From Leifsonia sp. 71-9 (GTDB taxonomy: Bacteria; Actinomycetota; Actinomycetes; Actinomycetales; Microbacteriaceae): DNA of 64,000 bases. The stretch's first letter is position 1; every line of letters starts with the position of its first letter. Of this stretch, positions 36,541 through 45,446 are shown in pieces. Both the position numbers and the translations under genes were made by a program. The notes below the pieces were generated by a model. The model did not search any database, had not been told where the DNA came from, and worked only from the letters and a program-made list of their open reading frames with translations. The stretch covers positions 228,410-292,409 of the forward strand of contig NZ_MKVJ01000014.1 of NCBI RefSeq assembly GCF_001898805.1, read 5' to 3'.

Positions 36541-36912
36541 GTGCCCGAGCCGTCGAGCGTCCGCGTCGACTCCTGGGCCTGGGCTGTGCGCCTGTTCAAG
36601 ACCCGCTCGGCCGCGTCGGACGCGTGCAAGGCCGGACACCTGAAGGTGAACGGCGACCGCGCGAAGCCCTCGCAGCCGGTCAAGGTCGGCGACGAGGTGC
36701 GGGCGTTCGTCGCCGGGTCGGAGAAGATCTACATCGCGCGACGGCTCATCGTGAAGCGGGTGGGCGCCGCGGTCGCCGCGGACTGCTTCGAGGACCGGAC
36801 GCCGCCTCCCCCGCCCAAGACCGAGGCGCCAACCGACGTGACCCGCGAGCGCGGAGCCGGGCGGCCGACGAAGCGCGACCGCCGTCTGATCGAGCAGCTG
36901 CGGGGGCACTGA
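36541..36912 (+). CDS. S4-domain RNA-binding protein (Hsp15/RqcP-like)
   Basis: A 123-residue basic protein. The S4 fold is at about 8-65 (VRVDSWAWAVRLFKTRSAASDACKAGHLKVNG split over the first half), the typical RNA-contact loop. It resembles Hsp15/HslR, which bind stalled 50S-tRNA complexes. The tail is Lys/Arg-rich. The GTG at 36541 follows the LRV stop by two bases, and its stop overlaps the next start (TGATG). Confidence 0.85.
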   Translation: MPEPSSVRVDSWAWAVRLFKTRSAASDACKAGHLKVNGDRAKPSQPVKVGDEVRAFVAGSEKIYIARRLIVKRVGAAVAADCFEDRTPPPPPKTEAPTDVTRERGAGRPTKRDRRLIEQLRGH

Positions 36913-37739
36913 TGGCGGCCCCGGCGCGCGGGACGGCCCGGGTCGGCATCGCCGGCTGGACCTACGCGCCCTGGCGCGGGGTCTTCTACCCGAAAGGGCT
37001 CCCCCACCGCGCCGAGCTCGCGTACGCCGCCGAGCGCCTCGACTCGATCGAGCTCAACGGGAGCTTCTACTCCCTGCAACGGCCGACGAGCTGGCGCAAA
37101 TGGGCGGCGGAGACCCCGGACGACTTCGTCTTCGCGGTCAAGGGCGGCCGCTACATCACCCACATCCTCCGGTTGAAGAACACCAGGGAGGCGCTCGCCA
37201 ACTTCTTCGCCTCCGGGATGCTGACGCTCGGCCCCAAGCTCGGGCCGCTCCTCTGGCAGCTGCCGCCGAACCTCCCCCTCGACGAGGAGGCGCTGGACGC
37301 CTTCCTCGGCTCGCTGCCGCGCACGACCGCCGAGGCGGCCGCCCTCGCGGGCGAGAGCAGCCTCGAGGAGGACAGGCGGGACGCGTCATCACCGGTCGAC
37401 CGGCCGCTCCGCCACGCGGTGGAGGCGCGGCATCCCTCCTTCGCCGACCCCGCGTTCGCCCGGATCGCGCGGGAGCACGGGGTCGCCGTCGTGGTCGCCG
37501 ACACCGCCGGCCGCTACCCGCTCCTGCGGGAGGTCACGACCGACTTCGTCTACGTGCGCCTGCACGGCGACGAGGAGCTCTACACCAGCGGCTACACCGA
37601 CGAGGCCCTCGACCGCTGGGCGGCGGAGGCGCGTGACTGGCTCGACGCCGGCCTGGACGTCTACGCCTACTTCGACAACGACGTGAAGGTGCGCGCGCCG
37701 TACGACGCGATGGGGCTCCGGGAGCGGCTGCGGGACTAG
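36912..37739 (+). CDS. DUF72 TIM-barrel protein
   Basis: A 275-residue protein with the DUF72 pattern: VGIAGWTYAPWRGVFYP, LDSIELNGSFYSLQRP, FAVKGGRYITHILRL and the C-terminal VYAYFDNDVKVRAPYDA. The fold is a TIM barrel related to sugar-phosphate isomerases; activity is not established. It is translationally coupled to the S4 gene. Its stop lies in the palindrome ACTAGT shared with the convergent VOC gene. Confidence 0.88.
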   Translation: MAAPARGTARVGIAGWTYAPWRGVFYPKGLPHRAELAYAAERLDSIELNGSFYSLQRPTSWRKWAAETPDDFVFAVKGGRYITHILRLKNTREALANFFASGMLTLGPKLGPLLWQLPPNLPLDEEALDAFLGSLPRTTAEAAALAGESSLEEDRRDASSPVDRPLRHAVEARHPSFADPAFARIAREHGVAVVVADTAGRYPLLREVTTDFVYVRLHGDEELYTSGYTDEALDRWAAEARDWLDAGLDVYAYFDNDVKVRAPYDAMGLRERLRD

Positions 37740-38125
37740 TCCTGCAGCACCGAGAGGACGTTTCCGGCCGGGTCGCGGAACCACGCGATGTCGGGTCCGC
37801 GGTCGTGGCTGCGCCCGCGCAGGATCCCCTTCTCGTCGGTCGGCAGCTGGTCGTCGTCGTAGATCGTCGTCGAGACGCCGCGCGCGTTCAGGTCGTCGAC
37901 GGCCGCGTCGATGTCGTCCACCACGAGGTTGAGGATGGTGAACGTCGCCGGCTCGTGGTCCGGCTTCGGGTACACGAAGATGTGCGAGCCGGCCGGCAGC
38001 GCGATGTCGAGGTTGCCCATCGGGCCGTCCGTGACGGCGAGGCCGAGGGTGTCGCGGTAGAACGTGCGGGCCGCGTCGATGTCGCTGACGCTGAAGCCGC
38101 TGAAGATCTCGAGTGGTGTGACCAT
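37736..38125 (-). CDS. VOC-family (glyoxalase-like) protein
   Basis: A 129-residue single-domain vicinal-oxygen-chelate protein: GFSVSDIDAARTFYRDTLGL at the N-terminus, and DIAWFRDPAGNVLSV at the C-terminus. Metal-ligand positions cannot be assigned with confidence, so it may be a dioxygenase, an isomerase or a binding protein. It overlaps the convergent DUF72 gene by four bases. It is followed upstream by the J-domain/NERD gene on the same strand. Confidence 0.85.
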   Translation of the reverse strand: MVTPLEIFSGFSVSDIDAARTFYRDTLGLAVTDGPMGNLDIALPAGSHIFVYPKPDHEPATFTILNLVVDDIDAAVDDLNARGVSTTIYDDDQLPTDEKGILRGRSHDRGPDIAWFRDPAGNVLSVLQD

Positions 38126-38157
38126 GCGCCCACTCTGCTCCTCCGCGGCACGCGCGT

Positions 38158-39108
38158 CTAGACGAAGCGGATCGACTCCTGCAGGCGCGTGCGCAGCTCG
38201 AACGCGCGGTCGACGCTCTCGCGCGCGGCCGCGTTGGCCCCGTCGCGGAGGATCGTCGGCAGCAGGGAGCGGCGCACGACGAGCGAGCCGGAGAGGCGTC
38301 CGCGCTGCACGACGTCGAACGGGACGGCGAGGGCGTCGTCCGGCACCACCACGATGAGCGTGGTGAAGCGCACCCCGGCCTGCCGCCCGAAGCTCTTCGC
38401 GGCGCGGTGGAGATCGTGGAATGGCTCCTCGCCGTCCGCGATCCCCGGGCCCACCAGCTCGCCCTTGGCCAGCTTCACCTCGGTGCCCCAGTCGGCGGAC
38501 CGGAGGGCGAACAGGCCGGCCGGGCCGAGGACGATGTGGTCGATCTTGGCGTCCGACGACGGGTGCACGGCCACGTCGTTCCAGATGGTGAAGCCGATGC
38601 CGAGGCCCGAGACCGCGCGGGCGGTGGCCTCCTCGGCCAGCGCCTCCGCGAGCAGCCCGCGGATCTCGCGCGGGGCGGAGCGCACGAGCGCGGGGTCGTA
38701 CGGGTCGTCGAGCTCGGCGCCGCGGCCGACCCACTCGCGCAGCAGGGTCAGGTAGCGCTCGCGCGCGCGTCCGCCCGGGTGGCCGTAGCTGCGGGCGCGG
38801 ACCGTGGCGCCGCGCGTCGAGCGCGTGGAGTGGAAGGTCGCGCTGAAGCCGCCGCCGTCGCCGTCGTAGCCACCGGCGACCGCGTCGACGGTGACGGTCT
38901 CGCCGCGGTCGTAACGCGCGCGGTCCTCGGGGTCGCCGACCAGCTCCCACGCCTCCTGCACGGCCTGGAACGCCGCGGCCGTGCCGCCCGTGTCGGGGTG
39001 GGTCTGCCGCGCGAGGCGGCGGTACGCGCGCCGCAGCTCCTCCTGGGTCGCGGTGGAGCGGACGCCGAGCACCTCGTACGGGGTGGCTGCGGCGGGGCTG
39101 TCGCTCAT
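38158..39108 (-). CDS. J-domain protein fused to a NERD nuclease-related domain
   Basis: A 316-residue protein with a J domain at about 10-70 (YEVLGVRSTATQEELRRAYRRLARQTHPD, holding the HPD motif needed to stimulate Hsp70). The remaining 200 residues contain a NERD-like segment, KIDHIVLGPAGLFALRSADWGTEVK. NERD domains are nuclease-like and usually joined to helicases or kinases, so fusion to a J domain is uncommon. No DnaK or GrpE is near. A role in handling DNA or protein under stress is inference. The ATG at 39108 matches the start of the J domain. Confidence 0.82.
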   Translation of the reverse strand: MSDSPAAATPYEVLGVRSTATQEELRRAYRRLARQTHPDTGGTAAAFQAVQEAWELVGDPEDRARYDRGETVTVDAVAGGYDGDGGGFSATFHSTRSTRGATVRARSYGHPGGRARERYLTLLREWVGRGAELDDPYDPALVRSAPREIRGLLAEALAEEATARAVSGLGIGFTIWNDVAVHPSSDAKIDHIVLGPAGLFALRSADWGTEVKLAKGELVGPGIADGEEPFHDLHRAAKSFGRQAGVRFTTLIVVVPDDALAVPFDVVQRGRLSGSLVVRRSLLPTILRDGANAAARESVDRAFELRTRLQESIRFV

Positions 39109-39262
39109 GCGGTCGGAGATCCTTCGGTCGTCTGGGAGGGTCGGTCTCCGACGATAGCGCGCCGGACCGGGCGTTTGCTCGATATCCGATTGCGGACGGA
39201 ATCTGACCGCAAGCGTGCCTAGCCTGGTGACACACCGGAAGACACGGACAGAAAGGCAGATC

Positions 39263-39643
39263 ATGGCCATCAGCGACTGGCGCATCGAGCTCATCATCCT
39301 CCCCGTCGGCGACGTCGACCGCGCGAAGGCGTTCTACGTCGACACGCTCGGCTGGAACGCCGACCACGACCAGCGCGTCTCCCCCACCCTGCGGTTCGTG
39401 CAGGTGACGCCTCCCGGCTCCGCATGCTCCATCGCGTTCGGCGAGGGGCTCTCCGAGATGACCCCCGGCACCATGCAGGGGCTGCAGATCGTCATCCCGG
39501 ACGCCGACGAGGCACTCGCGCACCTGCAGGAGAACGGCGTCGACGCGCAGGGCGTCGCGGACCTCGCCTGGGGCCGGTTCGTGACCTTCACTGATCCGGA
39601 CGGCAACGCCTGGTCGCTCCAGCAGCTCCCGGCGCGCTCTTAG
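39263..39643 (+). CDS. VOC-family protein
   Basis: A 126-residue protein with the VOC fold: LIILPVGDVDRAKAFYVDTLGWNAD and FVTFTDPDGNAWSLQQ. It is a second glyoxalase-like protein in the window and not closely similar to the one at 37736. GAAAGG lies upstream of the ATG. An imperfect inverted repeat TTGCGG...CCGCAA (about 39197-39215) lies in the promoter region. Substrate unknown. Confidence 0.86.
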   Translation: MAISDWRIELIILPVGDVDRAKAFYVDTLGWNADHDQRVSPTLRFVQVTPPGSACSIAFGEGLSEMTPGTMQGLQIVIPDADEALAHLQENGVDAQGVADLAWGRFVTFTDPDGNAWSLQQLPARS

Positions 39644-39664
39644 GAGCGCGCGGCGGCGCGGGCG

Positions 39665-40543
39665 TCAGCGGAGGGCGTAGCCGATCAGCAGGAGCGTCAC
39701 CGCGAAACCGCACGCGTAGTTGATCCAGAGGAAGCGCCGCCAGCCCCGGTTGGCGGCGCTCGACCGCGCATCCGGCACCGACCAATAGGGCGCGGCCGCG
39801 AGGATGTAGGGCACGGCCAAGATCGCGGCGAGCGGTCCCGGCCAGGCGGTGAACAGCACGCAGACGCCGGCGAGCGCCCACGCTCCAATGGCGAAGCGGG
39901 TCGTGCGGGCCGCGCCGAGCACGGTGGCGATGGAGGCGATGCCGCCGTCGCGGTCGGGCACCACGTCCTGCACGGCGCCGAACGCATGGCTGCCGACGCC
40001 CCAGAGGAAGAACGCCAGGAGCAGCAGCCAGAGCTGCGGGGTGAAGACCGCGCCGGCCAGCACCAGGCCGTAGAGCGCCGGGCTGCTGAAGTGGAAGCTG
40101 GAGGTCGCGGAGTCCAGGAACGGGACCTCCTTGAACCGCAGCCCGCGCACCGAGTAGGCGAGGACGGCGAAGACGCTCGCCGCGAGGACGAGCCACGACA
40201 GCGGCGACCCGACGATCACGAGGTACAGCAGGAACGGGACGCTGCTCACCGCGGAGGCGACCAGCGTGCGCCGGTGCATCCCGCGGTCGAGGAGCGCGCC
40301 CTCTGCTCCGCCCTTGCGCGGGTTGCGCAGGTCGGACTCGTAGTCGAAGACGTCGTTCACGCCGTACATCGTGAGGTTGTACGGGATGAGGAAGTAGAGC
40401 GTCCCGATCACCAGCGTCAGGTCGACGTGCCCGGTGGCGAGCAGGTACGCGGCGGCGAACGGGAAGGCGGTGTTGATCCAGCTGACGGGCCGGGACGCGA
40501 TCAGCAGCTGCCGCCAGGGCGCGGGTGCGGTGGCCGTGGTCAT
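39665..40543 (-). CDS. crtEb: Lycopene elongase/prenyltransferase CrtEb (UbiA family)
   Basis: Adds C5 units to lycopene to build C50 carotenoids. The 292-residue protein has about eight membrane segments and both UbiA Asp-rich motifs: NDVFDYESD (first) and QDVVPDRDGG (second). Being the last gene of the crt operon, after the two heterodimeric cyclase genes, decides the role over menaquinone or heme prenyltransferases. The ATG overlaps the crtYf stop (ATGA). Confidence 0.9.
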   Translation of the reverse strand: MTTATAPAPWRQLLIASRPVSWINTAFPFAAAYLLATGHVDLTLVIGTLYFLIPYNLTMYGVNDVFDYESDLRNPRKGGAEGALLDRGMHRRTLVASAVSSVPFLLYLVIVGSPLSWLVLAASVFAVLAYSVRGLRFKEVPFLDSATSSFHFSSPALYGLVLAGAVFTPQLWLLLLAFFLWGVGSHAFGAVQDVVPDRDGGIASIATVLGAARTTRFAIGAWALAGVCVLFTAWPGPLAAILAVPYILAAAPYWSVPDARSSAANRGWRRFLWINYACGFAVTLLLIGYALR

Positions 40544-40866
40544 CCCTCCTCCCCCGATCGCCGGCGGAGCAGGAGCCAGACGGCCGGGAGCAGGAGGAGC
40601 CCGGCGAGGGGATACGCGAAGTCCTCGATCGGGACGAGCCCGAGCCGCAGGCCGGTCAGGTGGGCGCCGCCGTAGGTCATCAGGCCGATGCCGATCATGA
40701 GGTTGTCGAAGACCGCGGTCAGCACCGCGATCAGCACGCCGGCGATCGTCACAGGCAGCCACCAGCGCCGGACGAGGCTGCGGCGATCGCGCGCCCGCGT
40801 GAGGGCGACGACGAGGACCACCGCGGCCACGGCGAGGAAGGCCAGGCTGAGCCACAGGTAGGTCAC
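40540..40866 (-). CDS. crtYf: C50 carotenoid cyclase subunit CrtYf
   Basis: A 108-residue membrane protein with three hydrophobic segments and the lycopene-cyclase-domain motif VPIEDFAYPLAG (about 78-89). It probably pairs with CrtYe to close the ionone rings of C50 carotenoids. The GTG start overlaps the crtYe stop (GTGA). Small size is normal for this heterodimeric type. Confidence 0.9.
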   Translation of the reverse strand: MTYLWLSLAFLAVAAVVLVVALTRARDRRSLVRRWWLPVTIAGVLIAVLTAVFDNLMIGIGLMTYGGAHLTGLRLGLVPIEDFAYPLAGLLLLPAVWLLLRRRSGEEG

Positions 40867-41192
40867 GAGCGCTCCGCCTTCCGCCGGTCGAGGAGGGTGC
40901 GGCCGCCGAACACGAGCACCAGTGTGAGGTAGCAGAGGAAGAGGAGGAAGAAGATCTCCTCCAGCGGCAGCTCCGGCGCGACCTCGATGCCCGTCATGTA
41001 GCGGGATCCGCCGCGGGCGAAGATGCCGAGGGCGATGCCGGCCGCGTCCCAGGCGAGGAAGAACGCCAGGCCGACGGCGAGGGTGATCGCTGCGCGTCGG
41101 GCGTCCCGCCAGAAGACGAGCCGGAACCGGCGGTCGAGCAGGACCATGGCCGCGAGCGAGACCAGCAGGGCGCCCAGGTAGATCAGGCTCAC
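40863..41192 (-). CDS. crtYe: C50 carotenoid cyclase subunit CrtYe
   Basis: A 109-residue membrane protein, three hydrophobic segments, with the motif ELPLEEIFFLLFLCYL (PxEE-type, shared with heterodimeric lycopene cyclases). It pairs with CrtYf. The GTG start overlaps the crtI stop. In corynebacteria the same two genes follow crtI. Confidence 0.9.
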   Translation of the reverse strand: MSLIYLGALLVSLAAMVLLDRRFRLVFWRDARRAAITLAVGLAFFLAWDAAGIALGIFARGGSRYMTGIEVAPELPLEEIFFLLFLCYLTLVLVFGGRTLLDRRKAERS

Positions 41193-42790
41193 GGCACGCG
41201 CTCCGACCGCGAGGCCGTCGCGACGAGCGGCTCGGGCAGCGGGGTGGCGGAGACGTCGCCGCGCATCCGCTTCACGACGAGCTCGGCACTGATCAGGCAC
41301 ATCGGCAGCCCGATGCCCGGGATGGTCGAGCAGCCCGCGTAGAACAGCCCGTCGACGCGCGCCGAGGCGTTGCCCGGGCGGAAGAAGGCGCTCTGCCGCA
41401 GGGTGTGCGCCGGTCCGAGCGCGCCGCCGCTCCAGGAGTTGACGTCCCGGGCGAAGTCCCCGGGCCCGACCGTGCGGCGGACGACGATCCGGTCGGCGAG
41501 GTCGGGGATGCCCGCCCACGCCGCGACCTGCGCGATGGCGGCGTCCGCCGTGCGTTCGACGAGGCGGTCGCCCGCGCCCTCCAGGCCGCCCGAGCCGATG
41601 GACTCGTCGGCCGGGACGGGGACGAGCACGAAGAGGTTCTCGTATCCCTCGGGCGCGACCCCCGGATCGGTCTCGCTCGGCATGCAGACGTAGAGGGAGG
41701 CGGGGTCGGGGATGCCGGGCTCCGACCCGTAGATGCGCTCGAAGTTGGCGGCCCAATCGGTCGTGAAGAAGAGATTGTGGTGCGTCAGCTGCGGGAGCGT
41801 GCCGCGCACGCCCAGCATGACGAGCACGGCGCCTGGTCCGGGGTTGCGCTTCTCCCAGACGCGCTCGGGATGCGTGCGCAGCTCGGGCGGGAGCAGCCGC
41901 GTCTCGGTGTGGTGGAGGTCGGCGGCCGAGACCACGACGTCAGCGTCGAGCTCGCGGACGGCGCCGGAGGCGTCGATGAAGGAGACCCCCGTCGCCCGCG
42001 CCCCGGCACGGCCGCCCGCGGTGCGGATCGCGGTCACCCGCGCGCCGGTGACGATGCTCGCCCCGGCCTCCGTCGCGAGTGCGGCGACCCGCCCGATCAG
42101 CGCGGTGAAGCCGCCCAGCGGATAGCGGACCCCGTCGTCGAGGTCGAGGTGGCTCATCAGGCTGTACATGCTCGGCGCCCGGTCGGGAGAGGTGCCGAGG
42201 AACACCGCCGGGTAGCCGAGGATCTGCCGCAGGCGCACATCCCGGACGAAGCCGGCGGCGTACCGGTCCAGCGGTTCGAGCAGCAGCCGGAGCAGCCGGC
42301 CGGAGCGGCGCAGCAGCGAGCGGGTCAGCAGAGGGCGGAAGGACGCGAAGGTGCCGTAGAGGAACGAGGAGACGGCCATCCGGTAGGTCTCGCGCGCGCC
42401 GGCGAGGTACCGGTCGAGGGCCGCGCCCGCCCCCGGCTCCACGCTCTCGAACAGTGCACGGTTGGCGGCCCCGTCCGCGCGGACGTCGAGCGGCGGCCTC
42501 CCGTCCTCCGAGAAGACGCGGTACCCGGGGTCCAGGGTGACGAGGTCGAGCTGCTCGGCCGTGCTGGTCCCCATCAGGGCGAAGAAGTGGTCGAAGACCT
42601 CCGGCATGAGGTACCAGGAGGGACCGGTGTCGAAGCGGAACCCGTCGTGCTCCCACGAGCCTGCGCGTCCGCCGACGACGGCGGACTGCTCGAGCAGGGT
42701 CACGTCGTGGCCGTCGCGGGCCAGGAGCGCCGCCGACGCGAGTCCGGCGATCCCACCGCCGATCACGACGACGCGCTGCGGCGCGGTCAC
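41189..42790 (-). CDS. crtI: Phytoene desaturase CrtI
   Basis: FAD enzyme that desaturates phytoene to lycopene. The 533-residue protein begins with the dinucleotide loop VVVIGGGIAGLASAALLARDG (about 8-28) and ends with the family motif GLFYAGCSTIPGIGLPMCL (about 485-503). It is translationally coupled (GTGA) with crtB upstream. Length is normal. Confidence 0.95.
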   Translation of the reverse strand: MTAPQRVVVIGGGIAGLASAALLARDGHDVTLLEQSAVVGGRAGSWEHDGFRFDTGPSWYLMPEVFDHFFALMGTSTAEQLDLVTLDPGYRVFSEDGRPPLDVRADGAANRALFESVEPGAGAALDRYLAGARETYRMAVSSFLYGTFASFRPLLTRSLLRRSGRLLRLLLEPLDRYAAGFVRDVRLRQILGYPAVFLGTSPDRAPSMYSLMSHLDLDDGVRYPLGGFTALIGRVAALATEAGASIVTGARVTAIRTAGGRAGARATGVSFIDASGAVRELDADVVVSAADLHHTETRLLPPELRTHPERVWEKRNPGPGAVLVMLGVRGTLPQLTHHNLFFTTDWAANFERIYGSEPGIPDPASLYVCMPSETDPGVAPEGYENLFVLVPVPADESIGSGGLEGAGDRLVERTADAAIAQVAAWAGIPDLADRIVVRRTVGPGDFARDVNSWSGGALGPAHTLRQSAFFRPGNASARVDGLFYAGCSTIPGIGLPMCLISAELVVKRMRGDVSATPLPEPLVATASRSERVP

Positions 42791-43692
42791 CGCCAGGACC
42801 CCGCGCCGGCCCGGACCAGGATCGCGAGCTTGGTGCGCGTCGGCACGCTGACGCGGCGGGCGAGCAGCTCGTTCGCCGGCGTCGAGCGGATGCGGTCGCT
42901 CAGCTCCGCGAACAGGCCGTGGGCGGCGAGCACCGCGCGGCGGCAGTTGTCGGGCAGCTCGGGGATCACGTCGGCGGCGGCACCCAGGTCGCAGTCGATG
43001 TCGACCACGAGGGCGAGCTTCTGCCGCTCGGTCAGCCGGGAGGGGTCGATCCCCGGGAAGTAGCTGCGCCCGAGCTCGGCGTAGTCGACGGCCAGATCGC
43101 GGAGGAAGTTGATCTTCTGGAAGGCCGACCCGAGCCGCTGCGCACCCAGCTCCAGCCGGCGCCGGGTGTCGTCGGCCACGGGACGCCCCGCGAGGAAGGC
43201 GGCGAGGCACATCAGGCCGATCACCTCGGCCGAGCCGTAGATGTAGGCCCGGAGCTCCTCGGCCGTGAAGTCCACGGGGCTGAGGTCCCGTCGCATGGAC
43301 GCGAAGAACGGGCGGGTGAGCTCGGCGCCGAAACCGGAGGCGCGGGCGGTCGCGGCGAACGAGTGGACGACCACGTTGGCGCTGTAGCCGGTCCGCATCG
43401 CCCGCTCCGTGTCGGCCTCGAGGGCGTCGAGGAGGTCGCGCTGGTCGGCCACGGAGAGACCGGCTTCGGCGGCCGCGCCGTCGACGATCTCGTCGGCGAC
43501 CCGGACGAGCGAGTACACGTCCTCCACCCGCGGGCGCACCTCGGCGCCGAGGAGCCGGGTCGCCATCCCGAACGAGGTCGAGTACTCGCGGATGATGGTC
43601 GCGGCGCCGGCGTGGGCGGCGCGCGTGTAGAGCGCGAGATCGGTCGGCTGTGCGGCGGCCGAGGGCGTGGAGGCGACGGGTGTGCGCGTCAT
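42787..43692 (-). CDS. crtB: Phytoene synthase CrtB
   Basis: Condenses two geranylgeranyl diphosphates to phytoene. The 301-residue protein shows YSTSFGMATRLL, the first Asp motif DEIVD, and the second Asp block FLRDLAVDYAELGRSYFP, followed by helical C-terminal motifs. The ATG overlaps the crtE stop (ATGA). Typical for the trans-isoprenyl diphosphate synthase fold. Confidence 0.94.
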   Translation of the reverse strand: MTRTPVASTPSAAAQPTDLALYTRAAHAGAATIIREYSTSFGMATRLLGAEVRPRVEDVYSLVRVADEIVDGAAAEAGLSVADQRDLLDALEADTERAMRTGYSANVVVHSFAATARASGFGAELTRPFFASMRRDLSPVDFTAEELRAYIYGSAEVIGLMCLAAFLAGRPVADDTRRRLELGAQRLGSAFQKINFLRDLAVDYAELGRSYFPGIDPSRLTERQKLALVVDIDCDLGAAADVIPELPDNCRRAVLAAHGLFAELSDRIRSTPANELLARRVSVPTRTKLAILVRAGAGSWR

Positions 43693-44792
43693 CGGATCCT
43701 CCCGACGCAGCTGCGGGCGATGGTGGTGAGCTCCGCGGCGAGCGCCGACGGCACCTCGGGCACGTCGATCGCGTCGACCGCCTGCTCGACGTGGTCGGCG
43801 ATGAGGCGCTCGACGAAGCGGCGGGCGCCGCAGCGCTCGAGCGCGGCCGCGAGCGCGGCCGCCTCCTGCGCCGTCAGGTCGTCGCGCCCCAGGTCCGCGT
43901 CGATCTCGGGCCAGCCGTCGGTGGTGCGGGCGAAGGCGATGAGCGTCGTCTTCTTGCCCTCGCGCAGATCACTCAGCACGCTCTTCCCGGTGCTCTCCTG
44001 GTCGCCGTAGACCCCGAGGAGGTCGTCGCCGAGCTGGAACGCCGTCCCGACGAGCCGGCCGTAGTCGGCGAGCACCGCGAGCAGCCGGTCGTCGCCGCCG
44101 GCGAGGATCGCGCCGGCCATCACGGGGCCGGCGACCGAGTAGGCGGCCGTCTTGCGCTCGGTCATGCCGAGCACGGCCGGCAACGACGGGGTGGTCAGTC
44201 CGATGGCGAGGCCGACGTCGGCCAGCTCACCCGCGGCGGTGACGACGACCGAGTGGTCGAGGACGTCGAGAAGGCGGCCGCGCGCGGCGGCGGGGATGTC
44301 GAGGCGGCCGACGAGCGCCGTCGCGGCGTGCAGCAGCAGGTCCCCCGCGAGGATCGACGCGGACTCGCCCCAGAGGCGCGCCTGCGGACGTGGCGTGCCC
44401 TGTGCTGCGGCGTCGGCCGCGAACTCGCCGGAGAGGTTCGGCCTCCCCCGGCGCACGGTGTCGCCGTCGATCACGTCGTCGTGGAGCAGGAAGGCCGTGT
44501 GCAGGAGCTCGAATGCCGTGGCGGTGTCGATCGCGGCGGCGTCCACCTCCCCGCCGAGAGCGGCGAGGGCCGCGAGCACGAACCGCGGGCGCATCCGCTT
44601 GCCGCCGTCGGCGGCGGCGCGGGCGCTCGACCACAGGTGCTGGTAGTCGTCGCCGTAGGCGGCCGAGGCGGCGATGCGCTCCGCGAAGAAGGCGGCGAGC
44701 CGGCCATCCACCGCGGCGAGGCCGCCCTCGATGTCGGCGGGCGGGATCCGGACGGGCCCCGGCCGGTCGATGCGGGAATCGAAGCGGGTCAT
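43689..44792 (-). CDS. crtE: Geranylgeranyl diphosphate synthase CrtE
   Basis: Supplies the C20 precursor of the carotenoid operon. The 367-residue protein has the GGKRMRP substrate motif, the first Asp-rich motif in LHDDVIDGDTVRRGRP, and the second in QLGDDLLGVYGD. It is the first gene of the operon, with GAGGAGG seven bases before the ATG. The divergent MarR gene shares its control region (44793-44882). Confidence 0.94.
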   Translation of the reverse strand: MTRFDSRIDRPGPVRIPPADIEGGLAAVDGRLAAFFAERIAASAAYGDDYQHLWSSARAAADGGKRMRPRFVLAALAALGGEVDAAAIDTATAFELLHTAFLLHDDVIDGDTVRRGRPNLSGEFAADAAAQGTPRPQARLWGESASILAGDLLLHAATALVGRLDIPAAARGRLLDVLDHSVVVTAAGELADVGLAIGLTTPSLPAVLGMTERKTAAYSVAGPVMAGAILAGGDDRLLAVLADYGRLVGTAFQLGDDLLGVYGDQESTGKSVLSDLREGKKTTLIAFARTTDGWPEIDADLGRDDLTAQEAAALAAALERCGARRFVERLIADHVEQAVDAIDVPEVPSALAAELTTIARSCVGRIR

Positions 44793-44827
44793 CCGGACCT
44801 CCTCGTGTGCGAACGACCATAATAGCT

Positions 44828-44877
44828 AGCCAAGATAGAAAATAACTTAGCACGCATCTTACTCGTCGCATAAGATG
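44828..44877. promoter_or_regulatory. Divergent control region and candidate CrtR operator
   Basis: CATCTTA (44855-44861) and TAAGATG (44871-44877) form a perfect 7-bp inverted repeat across nine bases. The right arm contains TAAGAT, which lies exactly six bases before the ATG of the MarR gene and so is its -10. A second, imperfect repeat GCTAGCC...CTTAGC spans about 44825-44851. Binding here would block both promoters. The AT-rich stretch is unusual for this GC-rich genome. Confidence 0.65.
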
Positions 44878-44882
44878 TCGGC

Positions 44883-45446
44883 ATGAGCTCCAGGGACGAT
44901 GCGCGCCGCATCTCCGGGTCGATGATCGACCCGCGCGTCATCGACCCCCGGCAGGAGCTCGTCCGCCACGACGACCTCTCGGAATCCGAGCTCACCGAGA
45001 TCGTGGGCGTGCTGAGCGCGATCCGCGGCTGGCGCGAGGCGGAGCAGCGGCTCAGCTTCGAGTCCCGCAGCAAGATGCGGCTCAACGAGACCGACATGAA
45101 GGCCCTGCGGTACGTCATCGCCTCGATGAACGCGGGCGTCGCGGTGACCGCGGGCGCGCTCGCCGAGCACCTCCACATCTCCACCGCCTCCACGACCAAG
45201 CTGCTGGACCGGCTCGAGGCGTCGGGCCACGTCGTGCGCCGCCCGCATCCGACGGACCGCCGGGCCGTGACCGTGGAGATCACCCCGGAGACGCATCGCG
45301 AGGTGCGCCGCACGATGGGTCTGCAGCACGCGCGGCGCTTCGAGGTGGCGCGATCGCTGACGCCCGACGAGCGTGCGGTGGTCACACGGTTCCTGACGGA
45401 GCTCAGTGCGACCACCGTCGTCACCCCGCCGCCGGCCGAGGACTGA
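44883..45446 (+). CDS. crtR: MarR-family regulator, CrtR-like
   Basis: A 187-residue winged-helix regulator: LNETDMKALRYVIASMNAGVAVTAGALAEHLHISTASTTKLLDRLEASGHVVRRPHPTDRRAV is spread over about 65-130, the MarR reader and wing. It is transcribed away from crtE with an inverted repeat over both promoters. In corynebacteria the equivalent CrtR represses the crt operon and responds to geranylgeranyl diphosphate; the same circuit is likely here (inference). The first 25 residues are an extra polar tail. Its end overlaps the convergent SDR gene by 26 bases. Confidence 0.85.
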   Translation: MSSRDDARRISGSMIDPRVIDPRQELVRHDDLSESELTEIVGVLSAIRGWREAEQRLSFESRSKMRLNETDMKALRYVIASMNAGVAVTAGALAEHLHISTASTTKLLDRLEASGHVVRRPHPTDRRAVTVEITPETHREVRRTMGLQHARRFEVARSLTPDERAVVTRFLTELSATTVVTPPPAED

